A DNA stretch of 64,000 nt from Chaetoceros tenuissimus (GCA_021927905.1 BLLK01000045.1:2728001-2792000); one strand, 5' to 3'. Counted from the stretch's first letter, positions 10,441-22,056 are shown. Notes: a model not told the origin generated them from the sequence alone. Translations and numbers: made by a program.

Positions 10441-10527
10441 TTTTTTCTTGGAATACATGGATGATATATATAGCTCTTAAATTACTCTAATTTTAATGGA
10501 AAGTTTTTTTGAACACATTTTGACTGT

Positions 10528-12447
10528 CTACTCATCAATGACAATCAACTCTTCTGTTTTCTTATCAGTAGCTCCGAATTCAGACTTGAGAATATCTACA
10601 AGAACAGGAACTAGGTCCTCTTCATCAAGAGGAATGCCTGACTTGTACGGCTCCAATGCGAGGTGAGCATCCTCACCAATTCTACCACCTACAAAGATTT
10701 TGCAACCTGGCACTGCAACTGGCTTTCCCTTCTCAGGATCCATTTTTTTCGCAGGAGCTCCCATGATACCGATATCAGCCACTTGAACCTGCCCACATGA
10801 GTTTGGGCAACCAGTCCAGTGAATTCTAATTTCTCTATCGACATCTACTAGTGTTTCAAGCTTCTTTGCAATAGCTTCAGCATGAACCTTAGTTTCAATG
10901 AGAGCAAGACTGCAAAATTGAGCTCCTGTACATGATACAACATTTCCTTCTATCTTTCCAGGGTTCACCTTGAATCTAGAGTCAGCTCCAAATGCAGGCT
11001 CAGCAAGAAGCTCGTCAATTTTGCTCTCATCAACATTAGGAAGGATAATGTTTTGTTCAACAGTCAAACGGATCTCTCCATCGGAATATTTATCAGCAAG
11101 ATCAGCAACAGTTCTGCACTCCTCCTGACTGAGACGCCCAGATGGAACGAGGAATCCAACTCTGCATTTTCCTTCTTGTGGCTGCTTATGGACTCCAAGA
11201 AGAGAACGACGCTCAAAAGGTGTAGTATCAGTAGGCTGAGTATCCTCAATCTTAACACCACGATCATAGCTTTCAACTTCCTTCATAACTTCTGCTTTAA
11301 ACTCATCAACTCCATACTTCTCAACAAGCCACATAAGACGAGCTTTCTGACGATCTTTACGATCTCCCTCATCACGGAAAATACGGAGAATGGCTTCAGT
11401 TAGTGTTACTACGGAATTGCGATCTGCTGGAATCCACATCTTGGAGTCAATTGATTCTGCTACTCTCTTGATAGACATGTATCCACCAAGAACAACATTG
11501 AATCCCATGACCCCAGTTTCTGCATGTGGAGTAGGAACAAGACCAATGTCATTGATGTGAGTATGTGCGTAGTCGTCACGAGATCCAGAGATGGCGACAT
11601 TGAATTTACGAGGAAGGTTTCCCCAAATTGGATTTCCTCTGGTTCCTGAGACAGGGTCGAGACTGACAAGGTCGTTGATAGCATTACAAAGTTCGCGAGT
11701 ATCTACAAGCTCCTTATCATCAATTCCTGCAAGTGGACTTCCAACCATGTTACGCACATTGTCTAGTGCAGATTGGAAGGAAGTTTGATTTCTTGCATGT
11801 AGTCCATCGATGATGTCTGGCGCATCTTCAATCTTCACTCCACGAAGTTGGATGTTTTGTCTTGTAGTAATATCAACAACTCCTCCTTCCTCACCATACT
11901 TCTCAACTGAGTCAGCATAGAAACGCATTTGGTCAGAGTTGATGATACCATTTGGCACCTTCAATCTCATCATGAATTGTCCAGGAGTACGCTTGTTTCT
12001 GTGCAACATTCCAACATATTTGATTCTCTGCATATGACAAAAAGTATTGAATTAGCAAATTTTATTCATCAAAGGGGCACAAAAATATATTGAAATACTC
12101 ACTGTGTCAAGATCAGCTTTCTCAACTTCTTCCCAAGTCATTTCTCCTGCACGGATCTTAGCTGCATATTCATATACATCAACGAAAGCTGATGTAGCAT
12201 CTTTCTTTTGCTTGATCTTTTCAATTGGGTTTCCATTCGCACCGCGTTCTCTTGTCTCTTCAGAAAGGAAGGAGTTACCTGTTCTCTTCCCAGTACGTTC
12301 ATCAACTTCAAAGTCAGTAGCAGTTGCAGCTTCCTGAAGCCTGGTTTGAATTCCAAAAGATGGAGTATTTACGAAAGCGTTGGATGAAAGAAGTGCTGTT
12401 CCTGAAAGAAGCAAACACTTCAATGCACAAGACTTGTATGAGACCAT
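10528..12447 (-). CDS. NIR: ferredoxin-nitrite reductase, plastid, two exons
   Basis: Reduces nitrite to ammonium with six electrons from ferredoxin in the plastid stroma. Exon 1 is 12103-12447 and exon 2 is 10528-12027; the 75-nt intron (GTGAGT..GCAG) joins in phase as DLDT|RIKYVGMLHRNKRTPG. The product has 614 residues. The sirohaem/4Fe-4S cysteines are visible as CTGAQFC (Cys481, Cys487) and CPNSC (Cys522, Cys526). FMMRLKVPNG is the substrate-face motif shared by nitrite and sulfite reductases; its context resembles nitrite reductases. The N-terminus has a hydrophobic signal (LLLSGTALLSSNAF) with an NAF junction followed by a transit-like segment, as expected for import through four membranes in a secondary plastid. 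Confidence 0.93.
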
Positions 12448-12977
12448 AGCTTCTCTTTTATTTTATAAATTGTGTGGTCAATAGATGACAAGGAAAAAAT
12501 AATGAGAAAGGAAAGGAGGTTTTCGTCTTCAGTTCCTCTTAGGAATCTAATTGCCTGAAGTTTCTTCTTTTCCTTCTTCCGGTAGTTTAGAGCTCATCAT
12601 TGAGAAAGTGGGACTAGAATTCAACGTACTTACAAAACTTTTCTCTCTATATAGTGAAGTCATTAGAGTGGTTATGAAGACTTCTAAGGGGGGCTTACAT
12701 TGTACGTAGTTTACATACTACGCCCAGATGGGAAGAAAAAGGAAAGAATGAATGAGTCGAAAAGATGAAATGGAAATGAAAGATTATTGTATAATTTTAA
12801 ATAGACAAAAAAACATATTATTGATTATGCATTTTCTATATGAGTTCGCATCACATGCTTTTGCAAGTTTCCATAACTTTGCAAAAGGTTGCTGTCATTT
12901 TTCAGTTCGGGTTGTACCAGTAGATTAGCTAAAAGATATCAAACCTGCTTCAGTTTATACCGAAGGCGAATTAAATT
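12448..12977. other. intergenic between nitrite reductase and cyclin
   Basis: No gene seen. It holds the promoter of nitrite reductase (right to left) and the 3' flank of the cyclin gene. TGTACGTAGTTTACATACTA lies near 12700, a TACGTA-type word that recurs in several promoters of this window. Confidence 0.45.
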
Positions 12978-14357
12978 CTAGAAATCAAGAGGAGTGTTAG
13001 CAACACTTCCATATCGGGAGCTTGAATACTTTTTGTTCACAGCTCCTAGCTCTTGTGAAGCAGAAGACTTTTCTTCGACAACTGCCCTTGCAACGGGTAT
13101 GATGTCTTCTTCACAGTATGAAGCATATTTGAGCAATGTCGGGCTCCATGCATTTCTTCCTACGGTTCTTCTTGCAATTAGAACAGCAGCTGCGGCAAGT
13201 TGACTGGGCAAGAAATTCAGTAATTTGTAGCTCTGAAGAGTTCCATCGAGAATGTAACACGAGAGTTGTACAATTTTCCTGTCGGCATGAGCAGCCTTGA
13301 GGTATCTCACAAGGAAAGCATGTGCGCTTGGGATAGTAATTCTATATTCTAGGCATTTGAGAATCATTTCTTCCATTTGTAAAATCTGTTCTTTTCTGTA
13401 AGCATGATCGCAAATGTAAACAAGATCACGAAGCTCTGGTGGATAGATTTCTTCGTACTTCGAAGCAATTAGCAATGCAGTGACACCAACAAGCTGAAGC
13501 TTTGGACGACTGACTTGAGACCGATGCAAGAATCGATCAATAATATTGATGGTGAGATACAAGGTCTCTGGGACAAGCTTGAACTTGAGATGTACTTCTA
13601 CCAACCAATCAACAAGAATGGATCGCATCCTCTCATTGATATGAGGCTGAGTCTCCATATACCCCGGACGAACTGCCGTTTGTCTTTCCTTCACGCGAAA
13701 GTGCTCATACATTTCCAAGACGTAATCTGTTGCACAGAGCGGATCATTTTCATCACGAATATCGATATTGTCAACTTGTCCAGTATATTGATACGAGTTC
13801 TGACGTCTCATTGGAATATGTTCGTTACCTTGAACACCAAATCCCGTAGAGGATTGCTGATCCAATTGCTGTGCAGGCTCATAGAGACGCTGATTTGGTG
13901 CAGGCTGACGAGGCAAATCATTTTGTTTCCTTTTCTGAACAAGTCCTTGTTGATTTGGCTTGCCTCCAGCTGGATTGACTCGAGAAGAGTTTGTGACATC
14001 CTGGAATGGTAAATAATTCAAAGAGAACAATAAAGGGCGAGTGTTAGTTTTCGTTCGTTTATTATATTTCATCATCGCAAAGACATTCTCTTTGAAAGAA
14101 AAATACAAAACACAAACAGACAAAGAATACAGAATCTACAATTCCTCCAATTCCATCACAACATGTGAGGTGTGAAGAAAGAAGGAATTATCTCCCAACA
14201 AAAGCACCGAAGTCATGTCCTTCCCCTTCATGTGTTATTGTTGAAACTGTATTCATTGTATGAGTGAAACTGAAACTGATATTTTACTTACACCTAAAGC
14301 ACGTCGTGTTCTTCCATGATTGTTTTCACTTTCAATGTTGTTGTGTCGTTGATACAT
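12978..14357 (-). CDS. CYCB: B-type mitotic cyclin, two exons
   Basis: Regulatory partner of a cyclin-dependent kinase at mitosis. Exon 1 is 14292-14357 (22 codons) and exon 2 is 12978-14000, giving 362 residues; the intron (14001-14291, GTAAGT..CAG) is 291 nt. The join creates RRALG|DVTN, a full destruction box (RxxLxxxxN) that recruits the anaphase-promoting complex. MRSILVDWLVEVH near residue 147 is the B-type cyclin-box signature. The N-terminal cyclin fold spans about 110-235 and the C-terminal fold about 240-345. Between D-box and cyclin box is a Gln/Asn/Pro-rich linker with a basic QKRKQND patch. A longer frame running into the intron starts on TTG and is an artefact of reading through it. 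Confidence 0.92.
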
Positions 14358-15062
14358 CGTTTTCTAAACCGTGGCTGGCTGTTTTCCCTCTCTCTTGCCT
14401 GGCGTGTGTTTGTTTGTTGCAATAGACACCTTTACGTCAACAAAGTGAATTAGTTGAATTGTAATTGTCAGTATTGTGAGTTACAGTTGATGAACAAAGA
14501 ATGTGCTGTTGTTGTTGGCAAGATTTTCGTTGTTGTCTTTTCTCACTATCGCCGTTTCATTCTTTGCCTAACGAACTCGACTAAAAAAGTACATGGTACA
14601 GTCAGTTTGACGGAAATAGCTAATTTTATAGCTTTTTACTATTGCCCCTACTAGCCGTTTTTTAGAAATGCCTCAGGATGGAGTTTTTATGAGAAGTATA
14701 CTACACATAATACGGATTTTCATGTAGAACAAAATCGCCAAAACATTTTTAGACTGTGCAAAAGTCGTAGTTATGATTTTGCACAGCAAAAGCTCACAAA
14801 AAGAAATGGACGTTTACCATCATCCAGGTTCATTATCTCGTTAACAAATGAAGCCATCTGTAAAAAGAAGATTAATGTAATCATGCCGCATTTTGATCAA
14901 CATCAAAAGCTTCTTTACGTAGTTTCAGTTAAAAAAGAACTGAACAAAAACCTTTTTTGTATAATAGTCTAATTTACAGTTGTTGAATTACTCTATGACT
15001 ACAACATTTCCTAGATAGTATCTCAATTTCAAAGTAAAAGGCATATCCAATTATTCCACTTT
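14358..15062. other. intergenic
   Basis: About 700 bp with the cyclin promoter and the 3' flank of the PPR-like gene. A 66-codon frame at 14454-14654 has no recognisable features. No other structure noticed. Confidence 0.45.
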
Positions 15063-16658
15063 CTATTTCTGCTTGGACATCTTTCTCTTTGCCGAATTAT
15101 TATTTTTCTTGTATTTCCTAGAATGAAAATCACTAGCTGGTAGATTTTTTGTCCATTCCTCTGGTAACTGATCCTTGGTAATATTCTTCATAAGGCCTTT
15201 GTATTGTGCTGACGATGCAGCATCTTCCAAACGATTTAGTACCATTTCTCCAACGCACCCATCTTTGCAGGCCATTCTAAAAAAGTTTCTCGTTACATTC
15301 CTCCTTTCTCTTCCCAATGGTAGTAAGCGGCTGCATGCCTTCAACATCATACCGTAGGTAACATGATTAGGAGCTAAATTGAAACGAGACATTTCATAGA
15401 AAGTTGACATGGCGATATCGAATGCTTGTTGTTTCTCTTTCTTACTTGCAGTACCAGTTAGAGATGCACAAGAGCTCAAAACCGAAGTGAAACTGTAAAC
15501 ATCAGGTTTACATTCATTATTTCCATCCTTGTAGAGCCTGATCTGTCTGTCCAGTACTGCCCTAGCTCGTGTGTGTGCTTTGTTTGAAGGACTCTTTGCA
15601 TGGGCATCAATAACTAGATTGTATAAAATAGTATTTGACGTAAGCTCAGGGTCTCTGGATACTTTACTTTCACGTTCGAGTTTTTTTAGGACTCCGTCTG
15701 CCTTTCGTCCACTGTCTTGATGTTTAGATCGGGCCCATGCTGAAATGACTGATGAATATGTTGTGATATTGGGTGTCAAGTCATCTTCCCCTTCTTGTTT
15801 CGATAAGAAAAGCATAAAATTAAGGATATCTTCAGCTCTTGTAGCTGCATCTATCAAGTTCTCAGACTTTGACCATGCCTTCAGTACATAGTTGAAATTA
15901 TCTCGGTTTGGCTTTGCATCGGCATTTCCGTTGTTGTAAAGCTTGTCCATGTACATGATCATATTCTCAGCCTTTCGGGGTGCATCTATGTGATTGGAAT
16001 TTGCCCAAGAATTAAGAACAATATTGAAACAATCAGAATCTGGCTCGACAAGGTCATTTTGTCCTGATTGATGTAAGTTTACCATCCACTCCAAGAGTCT
16101 CTGAGCACGATGAGGGGCGTATTCTTCACCGTGAGCTTGAGACCAAGCTTTAAGCACTAATCGAAAAGATTCCAAGTCCGGTTGGACATCTTTTTCACCT
16201 AAACTATAAGCATCCTGCATACCAATTACAATGTCTTCAGCCCTCTGTGCGGCTGCTCCTTTCTCGCCTGACCTAGACCACACATCAATGAGACTGTTAT
16301 AGGTCTGAGTGCTCGCTATAGCATTTGGATTTCCAGCTCTTCTCTCATCAATCAGTCTCTTGAGAAGCTTCTCGCAAAATATAGCACATTCTTTACCATG
16401 GTGAGGGTAGGTTTCACTACAAGCTTTCGACTTGGTGTGGGGGACGTATGGATTTTGTGCCCATGCCGATAATAGTTGCGGAGCCTTGTTACACATTTCC
16501 TGACTGAGTTGACCTGGCGCAGTATCACAAACTTCTATTGTCATTTGCTTTAACCAAGCTCTATGAACATGGCCTGGAAGTCCAGATGTAACATATGCCA
16601 ATGCAGGTTGTGTGATGGTACTAACGATCAGTATTATCGATGTTTTGATTTTCATCAT
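15063..16658 (-). CDS. PPR-like helical-repeat protein with signal peptide
   Basis: Single exon, 531 residues, starting at an ATG (MMKIKTSIILIVSTITQPALA, a clear hydrophobic signal). Residues about 110-460 contain repeated ~35-50 residue units with the pattern TYNSLIDVWSRSG..., SFRLVLKAWSQA..., CFNIVLNSWANS..., NFNYVLKAWSKS..., TYSSVISAWARS..., LYNLVIDAHAKS..., SFTSVLSSCASL..., TYGMMLKACSRL. This is the helix-A signature of pentatricopeptide repeats with longer-than-usual spacing. PPR proteins bind organellar RNA. The signal peptide suggests plastid or endomembrane routing, though an ASAFAP-type junction is not clear. The C-terminus is Lys/Asn-rich and basic. Confidence 0.8.
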   Translation of the reverse strand: MMKIKTSIILIVSTITQPALAYVTSGLPGHVHRAWLKQMTIEVCDTAPGQLSQEMCNKAPQLLSAWAQNPYVPHTKSKACSETYPHHGKECAIFCEKLLKRLIDERRAGNPNAIASTQTYNSLIDVWSRSGEKGAAAQRAEDIVIGMQDAYSLGEKDVQPDLESFRLVLKAWSQAHGEEYAPHRAQRLLEWMVNLHQSGQNDLVEPDSDCFNIVLNSWANSNHIDAPRKAENMIMYMDKLYNNGNADAKPNRDNFNYVLKAWSKSENLIDAATRAEDILNFMLFLSKQEGEDDLTPNITTYSSVISAWARSKHQDSGRKADGVLKKLERESKVSRDPELTSNTILYNLVIDAHAKSPSNKAHTRARAVLDRQIRLYKDGNNECKPDVYSFTSVLSSCASLTGTASKKEKQQAFDIAMSTFYEMSRFNLAPNHVTYGMMLKACSRLLPLGRERRNVTRNFFRMACKDGCVGEMVLNRLEDAASSAQYKGLMKNITKDQLPEEWTKNLPASDFHSRKYKKNNNSAKRKMSKQK

Positions 16659-17177
16659 GGAAGTGTTTGAGAATTATTTATAAAGTGAATATAAAGAATT
16701 CTAATTGTTGAGAGAGAATATGCCCTATATGTAATTGACTAAGAAAGAGTCTGCACCAGTGTTCTTCTCTTTGGAGTGAGTCAAGTATTGCTCTTGATGG
16801 AATGAATCAGATGGCTCATGATTGGAGGAAAAATTTCTTTGATGCTTTGTGAAAAGAATTTGCAGCCGGAATTTCAGATGGAAAGTTTAACTGTTTTTTA
16901 TACCATGAAAGTACGTATTGAAGCCATCTGTTGCTGACGCAGAGTTGGAAAGAACTTCTTAGATATGATGCAATATCGACGTCAGCACAGAATAATTAAA
17001 GACCCGGAAAGTTTGTAATACCCCAAGTGTCATATTTTCTGTCTTGAAAAATTTCCTCCCGCGTCATAATGAAAGAAATTCAAATAGTCAAAAGTCATAA
17101 GCAAATAAAAATTTGTTGTGGTGATCAAAGAAACAATCCCTCTATTAAAATTTTGAATAGTTTATGCATATATATCT
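16659..17177. other. intergenic
   Basis: No gene seen. It contains the promoter of the PPR-like gene and the 3' flank of the protease gene. Confidence 0.45.
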
Positions 17178-18929
17178 CTACATGACCAGCATTACAAAAA
17201 AATTCCCAAGCAAAAGAAAAATACAGCTTGATAAGATACATGGCTTACATGAGCTCGAGGAATTTGGTGTGTCAAAAGGAGAAGTAATCACTTTCTGTGT
17301 AGGCTTCGAAGTCGGCAAGATACTTGGGATTTGAGATATAGATGGCGTGAACGATGGTTTGCTTGATTCTGAGGGATATGCGCTAACTGATGGCGCATTG
17401 CTCGGATTATCAGACGGTTCTTCGGAAGGAAACAAAGATGGAGAGACTGAAGGCTTATCTGATGGTGAAGCTGTAAACGACGGAGTTATACTAGGCTGTG
17501 TAGAATTTACAACTGAAGGTGAAATGGATACTGATGGCATGGATGAAATCTCTCTTCCTCCACCACATCTACAACACGCTTCATTTGCTGTGTAATTCCC
17601 TTCACCGGGAATATCTCCATATATTTCACAAGCGTTCGGAGTCGCGTACCATTCACACGGATCTCCAAAGAAATCAAACCAATCATCAATACTTTCGCAA
17701 TCCGGTGGAGTTTCATGCCCACCTCCACAAACACAACACGCATCCATAGCAGTTAAGTTATTCATCCCAGAATCTGAGGATCCAATCAAAGAACATAAAG
17801 CTGGAAATTCCTTATAGGAGTCGCATTGATCATAGTAAGAATCGTACCAATATGGAATATCATAACATATTGTAGATGGTGCAAGGGAAACAGATGGAGA
17901 CTGAGTCGGGATTGGACTGGATGTTGGAAGTTTGGAGTAGTCACAGTAAGATGGAAGGTCTTGATCATCAGTACATGTAGTTTCAGCAATCCATGATGCA
18001 ACTGAAGAGATTTTTGCATACACTCCTTGAAACTTATTATTTGCACAACTACCGATTCCCCAAGAAACTAAGCCTACTACGAGCTTTCTTTCTTGATCAA
18101 TAATTGGTCCACCGCTATCCCCTGACGACAAGAAAATGAGTTTCAATGCTTCCGAAAATTGTACAATATATTCCTTTTATAATCACTCACCAAAGCATGA
18201 GTCTTTGTCCTTTTCTCCAGCACAAAACATTCTATCTGTGACCATTCCTAATCCCTCATAACAATCATTGACAAATTTTAATTCTACCTCTTGAAGCCTT
18301 CCTGGATACTGAGAAAAGTAGTAATTTTTGTTCGTATCACCAAATCCAATTACGGTCAATGACTTTTCATTATCATAATTTTCAACAAAACCACCAAGGT
18401 CAATATCTACAGGATTTGTCACAGCCTGTTTTTTTAGTTCTACCAATGCAAAATCATAATCAGCATTATCATCATCGTAAAATGGATGAATTATTGTATT
18501 GATAGAGCTAATAACTTCTGAAAATTGACCACAGTTTCCATTACTGTTGCCTGTTTCTGCAGAATGACAAAGAGATCCGATCTCATAATCATACTCATAG
18601 TAACTATTATCTACACAATGAGCAGCTGTAAGGATCCATTTGCTGGCTATTAAGATAGCTCCGCAGCCTCCCCATTCTTCCCCAACTCTGGGCTTAGAGA
18701 AATATGGATACTTTCCAATCTCAGCATCTGTCCCTCCTATGATACGTGGTTGAATTAAATTGCTGTTGGGAAATGTTGATTTGCTTTCACGGTGACTTTG
18801 CATCCAAGACAAACATTCTTTCTTATGCCAATTGTTTGAGTCCCTGCATTCTTCAGGAGGGTAGCCATTCTGCCCTTGACTTCCAACTACCAACAGAGAG
18901 ACCAGTGCGGTCACAAACAATTGGTTCAT
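17178..18929 (-). CDS. secreted trypsin-like serine protease with Cys-rich and Pro-Ser tail, two exons
   Basis: Exon 1 is 18191-18929 and exon 2 is 17178-18121, giving 560 residues. The 69-nt intron (GTGAGT..CAG) falls inside the active-site motif, restoring CFGDSGGP. A signal peptide (MNQLFVTALVSLLVVGSQG) is followed by a ~40-residue propeptide cut before IIGG at 63. The catalytic triad is His104 (TAAHC), Asp159 (DYDFAL) and Ser249. Asp243, six residues before the Ser, corresponds to trypsin Asp189 and predicts cleavage after Lys/Arg. After the protease domain come two Cys-rich modules ending TAMDACCVCGGG and TANEACCRCGGG, then a Pro-Ser spacer (PSDKPSVSPS-type units). The C-terminus is hydrophobic (CIFLLLGNFFVMLVM) and could be a membrane or GPI anchor. 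The protease is probably secreted or held on the cell surface. Confidence 0.9.
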
Positions 18930-19316
18930 TTATTATTTTGAACTGATGGACCAATTGCGTGTGAATACAGAGAATATACTCGAATATATGAATTACATGT
19001 ACTATGTCGATATGTGAGTACAAATGTGTTCATTGTTGTTCATCCCGTCCGCGGTACTCGAAGATCGTACTTGTGTGGTGGTGCTCCAATAATGACACGA
19101 ACAAATAAAAGTCGCAGTAGAATTTATTTAAAAATTGACAGTGATAGATTGTTAAGATTTAGCTCTTCTGCCTTCAATGATTAAGATGACATCTAGTCTA
19201 CCATCTACGTACCACACTTTAAAAGATCTTTAGTCCATCTCATCAATCAATTGATCTCGGTCTTCTCTGGATAATTGCCACTTTTATTTTCTGCCAATAT
19301 ATACATATATACAATC
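18930..19316. other. divergent promoter, protease / glutamate dehydrogenase
   Basis: 387 bp between two ATGs on opposite strands. A possible TATA-like ATATATACATATATACA lies just before the dehydrogenase start. No gene seen. Confidence 0.45.
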
Positions 19317-20841
19317 ATGAAGTTTTCTCATTCAATACTAGTGCCAGTATCAATTATCCTAACACAACTAAGCGCTTGGAGCACTGTGGATGCAGCACAA
19401 GCTCATTCGACACCATTTCTTGTACAGCTCCAGCAAAAGTACGCTCATCAAGAAACGTTTCTACAAGCAGTCCAAGAAATGTATCTTTCGCTTGAACCGC
19501 TCTTCAATCATCCAGATGAGGTGCTACGGGATAAGTATATAAAAGCGTTTCAAATGTTGACTGAACCTGAGCGCACAATCTCTTTTCGAGTACCATGGGA
19601 AGATGACAATGGTGTATTGCACATCAATAGGTAAGTAGGTGTACTGTTTGAATCATTCTTTGGTGAATGGAACTTTAGCTCATAATTCATTTGAAAGAGG
19701 ATACAGGGTTGAGTTCTCGTCAGCATTGGGTCCGTATAAAGGTGGATTGCGTTTCCATCCTTCGGTCGATGAAGGAATCTTGAAGTTCCTGGGATTCGAA
19801 CAAATTTTCAAGAATGCATTACTTCAGAAAAGTGGATTGCAATTAGGTGGCGGAAAGGGAGGATCTGACTTTGATCCGAAGAATAAGAGTGATGCAGAAG
19901 TGAAAAGGTTTTGCCAAAGTTTCATGACTGAACTACATCGCCATATTTCACCAAACATAGATGTTCCAGCTGGTGACATAAACGTTGGAGGTAGAGAAAT
20001 AGGATATCTATTTGGACAATACAAACGTTTGACAAATATGCATGGTGATTTTGGAGTACTCACAGGAAAATCATTAACCATAGGAGGATCACATATTAGA
20101 AAAGAAGCTACAGGATATGGTCTCGTATATATAGCAAAACTTGCAATAGAAGATAAATTGAAGCAGAGGGATGCATTTAAGGGCAAAAGGTGCGCAGTCA
20201 GTGGCTCGGGCAACGTGTCTCAATATGCATGTGAAAAGCTTCTTGATTTTGGTGCAAAAGTTGTATCCGTCAGTGATTCCAATGGAGTTCTCCATTTTGA
20301 AAATGGTATGTCAAAAGATGACTGGGAAGTGATTGTAAAAGCCAAACAACGCGATCGATTGAGGCTATCAGAAATAGAAGGTTTAGTGTCTGGGAAATAC
20401 ATTGCTGGGAAATCACCTTGGAGCTGTGAACAAATGACGAACTATGATTTTGCGTTTCCCTGTGCTACGCAAAATGAAATAGATGAGGAATCAATCCAAA
20501 AGATGATCGGTAGCGGTCTTCGAGGAGTCTTTGAAGGGGCAAACTTGCCGACAACAGAAAAGGCGCAGGAAATTTTGAGACGACATACCAACATCATATA
20601 TATTCCTGGAAAAGCAGCCAATGCTGGTGGAGTGGGGTGCAGCGGTTTAGAAATGTCACAAAATAGTCAAAAATTAGGTTGGAACCCAAATGTTGTCGAC
20701 GAAAAGTTGAAAGATCTCATGGCTGAAATTTATCAGCAGCTTATTGACACTGCGGGTCCTGATGGTTCTTTAGAAGTTGGCGCAAATCAAGCAGGTTTTC
20801 TGAAAGTAGTAGATGCTATGGATGAACTAGGTTGGTTGTGA
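19317..20841 (+). CDS. GDH: glutamate dehydrogenase, NADP-type, two exons
   Basis: Interconverts glutamate with 2-oxoglutarate plus ammonium. Exons are 19317-19630 and 19698-20841; the 67-nt intron (GTAAGT..AAG) joins as HIN-R-GYRVEFSSALGPYKGG, giving 485 residues. PYKGGLRFHP and GGGKGGSDFDPKNKS are the substrate-binding and catalytic lysine motifs. DVPAGDINVGGREIGYL is typical of the hexameric microbial class, which usually uses NADP. SGSGNVSQYACEKL is the dinucleotide-binding loop. The N-terminus (MKFSHSILVPVSIILTQLSA, then a VDAAQ site) looks like a signal peptide, unusual for a cytosolic enzyme, and could route it to an organelle or endomembrane compartment. I start at the ATG at 19317; an upstream in-frame TTG is not used. 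Confidence 0.92.
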
Positions 20842-21000
20842 AGCAAGCGATTCCATTTTCAATAATAAGTTCATTGATATTAAAGACTTTTAAGTCATCA
20901 TTGCTAATCTATTCTACAAATGTGTACGCATATTCTAGATGTAATAAGTAACATAATCGCTCTGTGTTTGAATCAATCATAGAGTGAACGAAAAATAAGC

Positions 21001-22056
21001 TCACTGCCATGCATCGTAGCTTTCCTCGTCATCGGTGCTTTCCTTCATGGTTTGCTCTAGAGTGGACCTGAATTTGCGAAATTCTACTTCTTCAATGCCA
21101 ATGCTACGATCTCTTCCAACCATCGAAGCCTTCTTCAAGCTCTTCTTAGCTGCTTTGATAGCATTATCTACCCATGAAATTCTTCTTTCTCCGTGGGGTG
21201 GCAAACGCTGCTCTGTCCAGTATCTAGCGCCACTTGCGTCATTCATAGCAGTACATACCAAAACCATTCCTGACAGTGCACCAAAATGCCATGGCTTACT
21301 CTCAAGTACAATTTCACACATAGCCTTGGATTCCTCATATCTTCTCTCCATGTAATAAAGAGTTGCAAGTCTATTCACAGGTTCAACCCAATGCATTGAG
21401 TGCTCATCAATCAAAGTCAATAGAAGATCCTCTGCTTCAGACCATGACTCCACATTCATGAGATCATCTGCGTGCATCAATTTTTCAGCAGCCTCAGGTC
21501 CACGTTCTGTAAACCATAGTGACCATAATTCATTCAATCCTTGATCAGATGTCTTGAGACTTGAAAGAAGCTCAATTTCTTGCAAACGTCTCTCCATCAT
21601 GATGGCAGTGAGAGGAGGAGGAGACTCCTTGATAAATTTCTTAAGGGTTTTAGTACGAATGTTAAGGCGTTCTTCATCATCTAAAGCAGTGTATGATTCT
21701 TCTTCTTCGACAATTTCTTTGTTATCCTTTGGCATGCCCATCATCTGCTCAAACTGACCACGAGCCGTTTCTAGTGAAGCAGACTCTGGAATATCAAGAT
21801 AGTCGTCTTCGTTATCTTCTTCATTCATGTCGTCATCGTTGCTAAAGATTCCCATGAGAGATGTACGGGTAGGGTTGTGCTCTAACGAGTATCTTGCATT
21901 GAGGTTTGCAGATCTGTATGCAGACCTGCTTGAATGTGCTGAAATAGTATGATGGATTGGGTTGCTTGATAGAAAAGCAAGGGTACTATGGTCATGAACG
22001 ACCAGAGAGGAGATGAGCAAAAGTAAGTGTGCTTTTGATAAGTAATTTGATAGCAT
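21001..22056 (-). CDS. putative plastid protein with TPR-like helical region
   Basis: Single exon, 351 residues. The N-terminus is a signal peptide (AHLLLLISSLVVHDHSTLAF) with an LAF junction followed by a Ser/Arg/Asn-rich transit-like stretch, which suggests plastid targeting. An acidic segment follows (about 75-95). Residues about 190-290 (EAAEKLMHADDLMNVESWSE, then PVNRLATLYYMERRYEESKA) look like tetratricopeptide-type helix pairs. I do not recognise a specific function. It ends 159 bp from the end of the convergent dehydrogenase gene. Confidence 0.7.
   Translation of the reverse strand: MLSNYLSKAHLLLLISSLVVHDHSTLAFLSSNPIHHTISAHSSRSAYRSANLNARYSLEHNPTRTSLMGIFSNDDDMNEEDNEDDYLDIPESASLETARGQFEQMMGMPKDNKEIVEEEESYTALDDEERLNIRTKTLKKFIKESPPPLTAIMMERRLQEIELLSSLKTSDQGLNELWSLWFTERGPEAAEKLMHADDLMNVESWSEAEDLLLTLIDEHSMHWVEPVNRLATLYYMERRYEESKAMCEIVLESKPWHFGALSGMVLVCTAMNDASGARYWTEQRLPPHGERRISWVDNAIKAAKKSLKKASMVGRDRSIGIEEVEFRKFRSTLEQTMKESTDDEESYDAWQ

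Noticed and set aside
12978-14123. Cyclin frame extended to 14123 as the gene start
   Set aside because: Starts on TTG within the intron. The exon at 14292-14357 supplies an ATG and completes the D-box.
14454-14654. 66-codon frame after the cyclin gene
   Set aside because: No motif, no signal peptide, low-complexity composition; likely chance.
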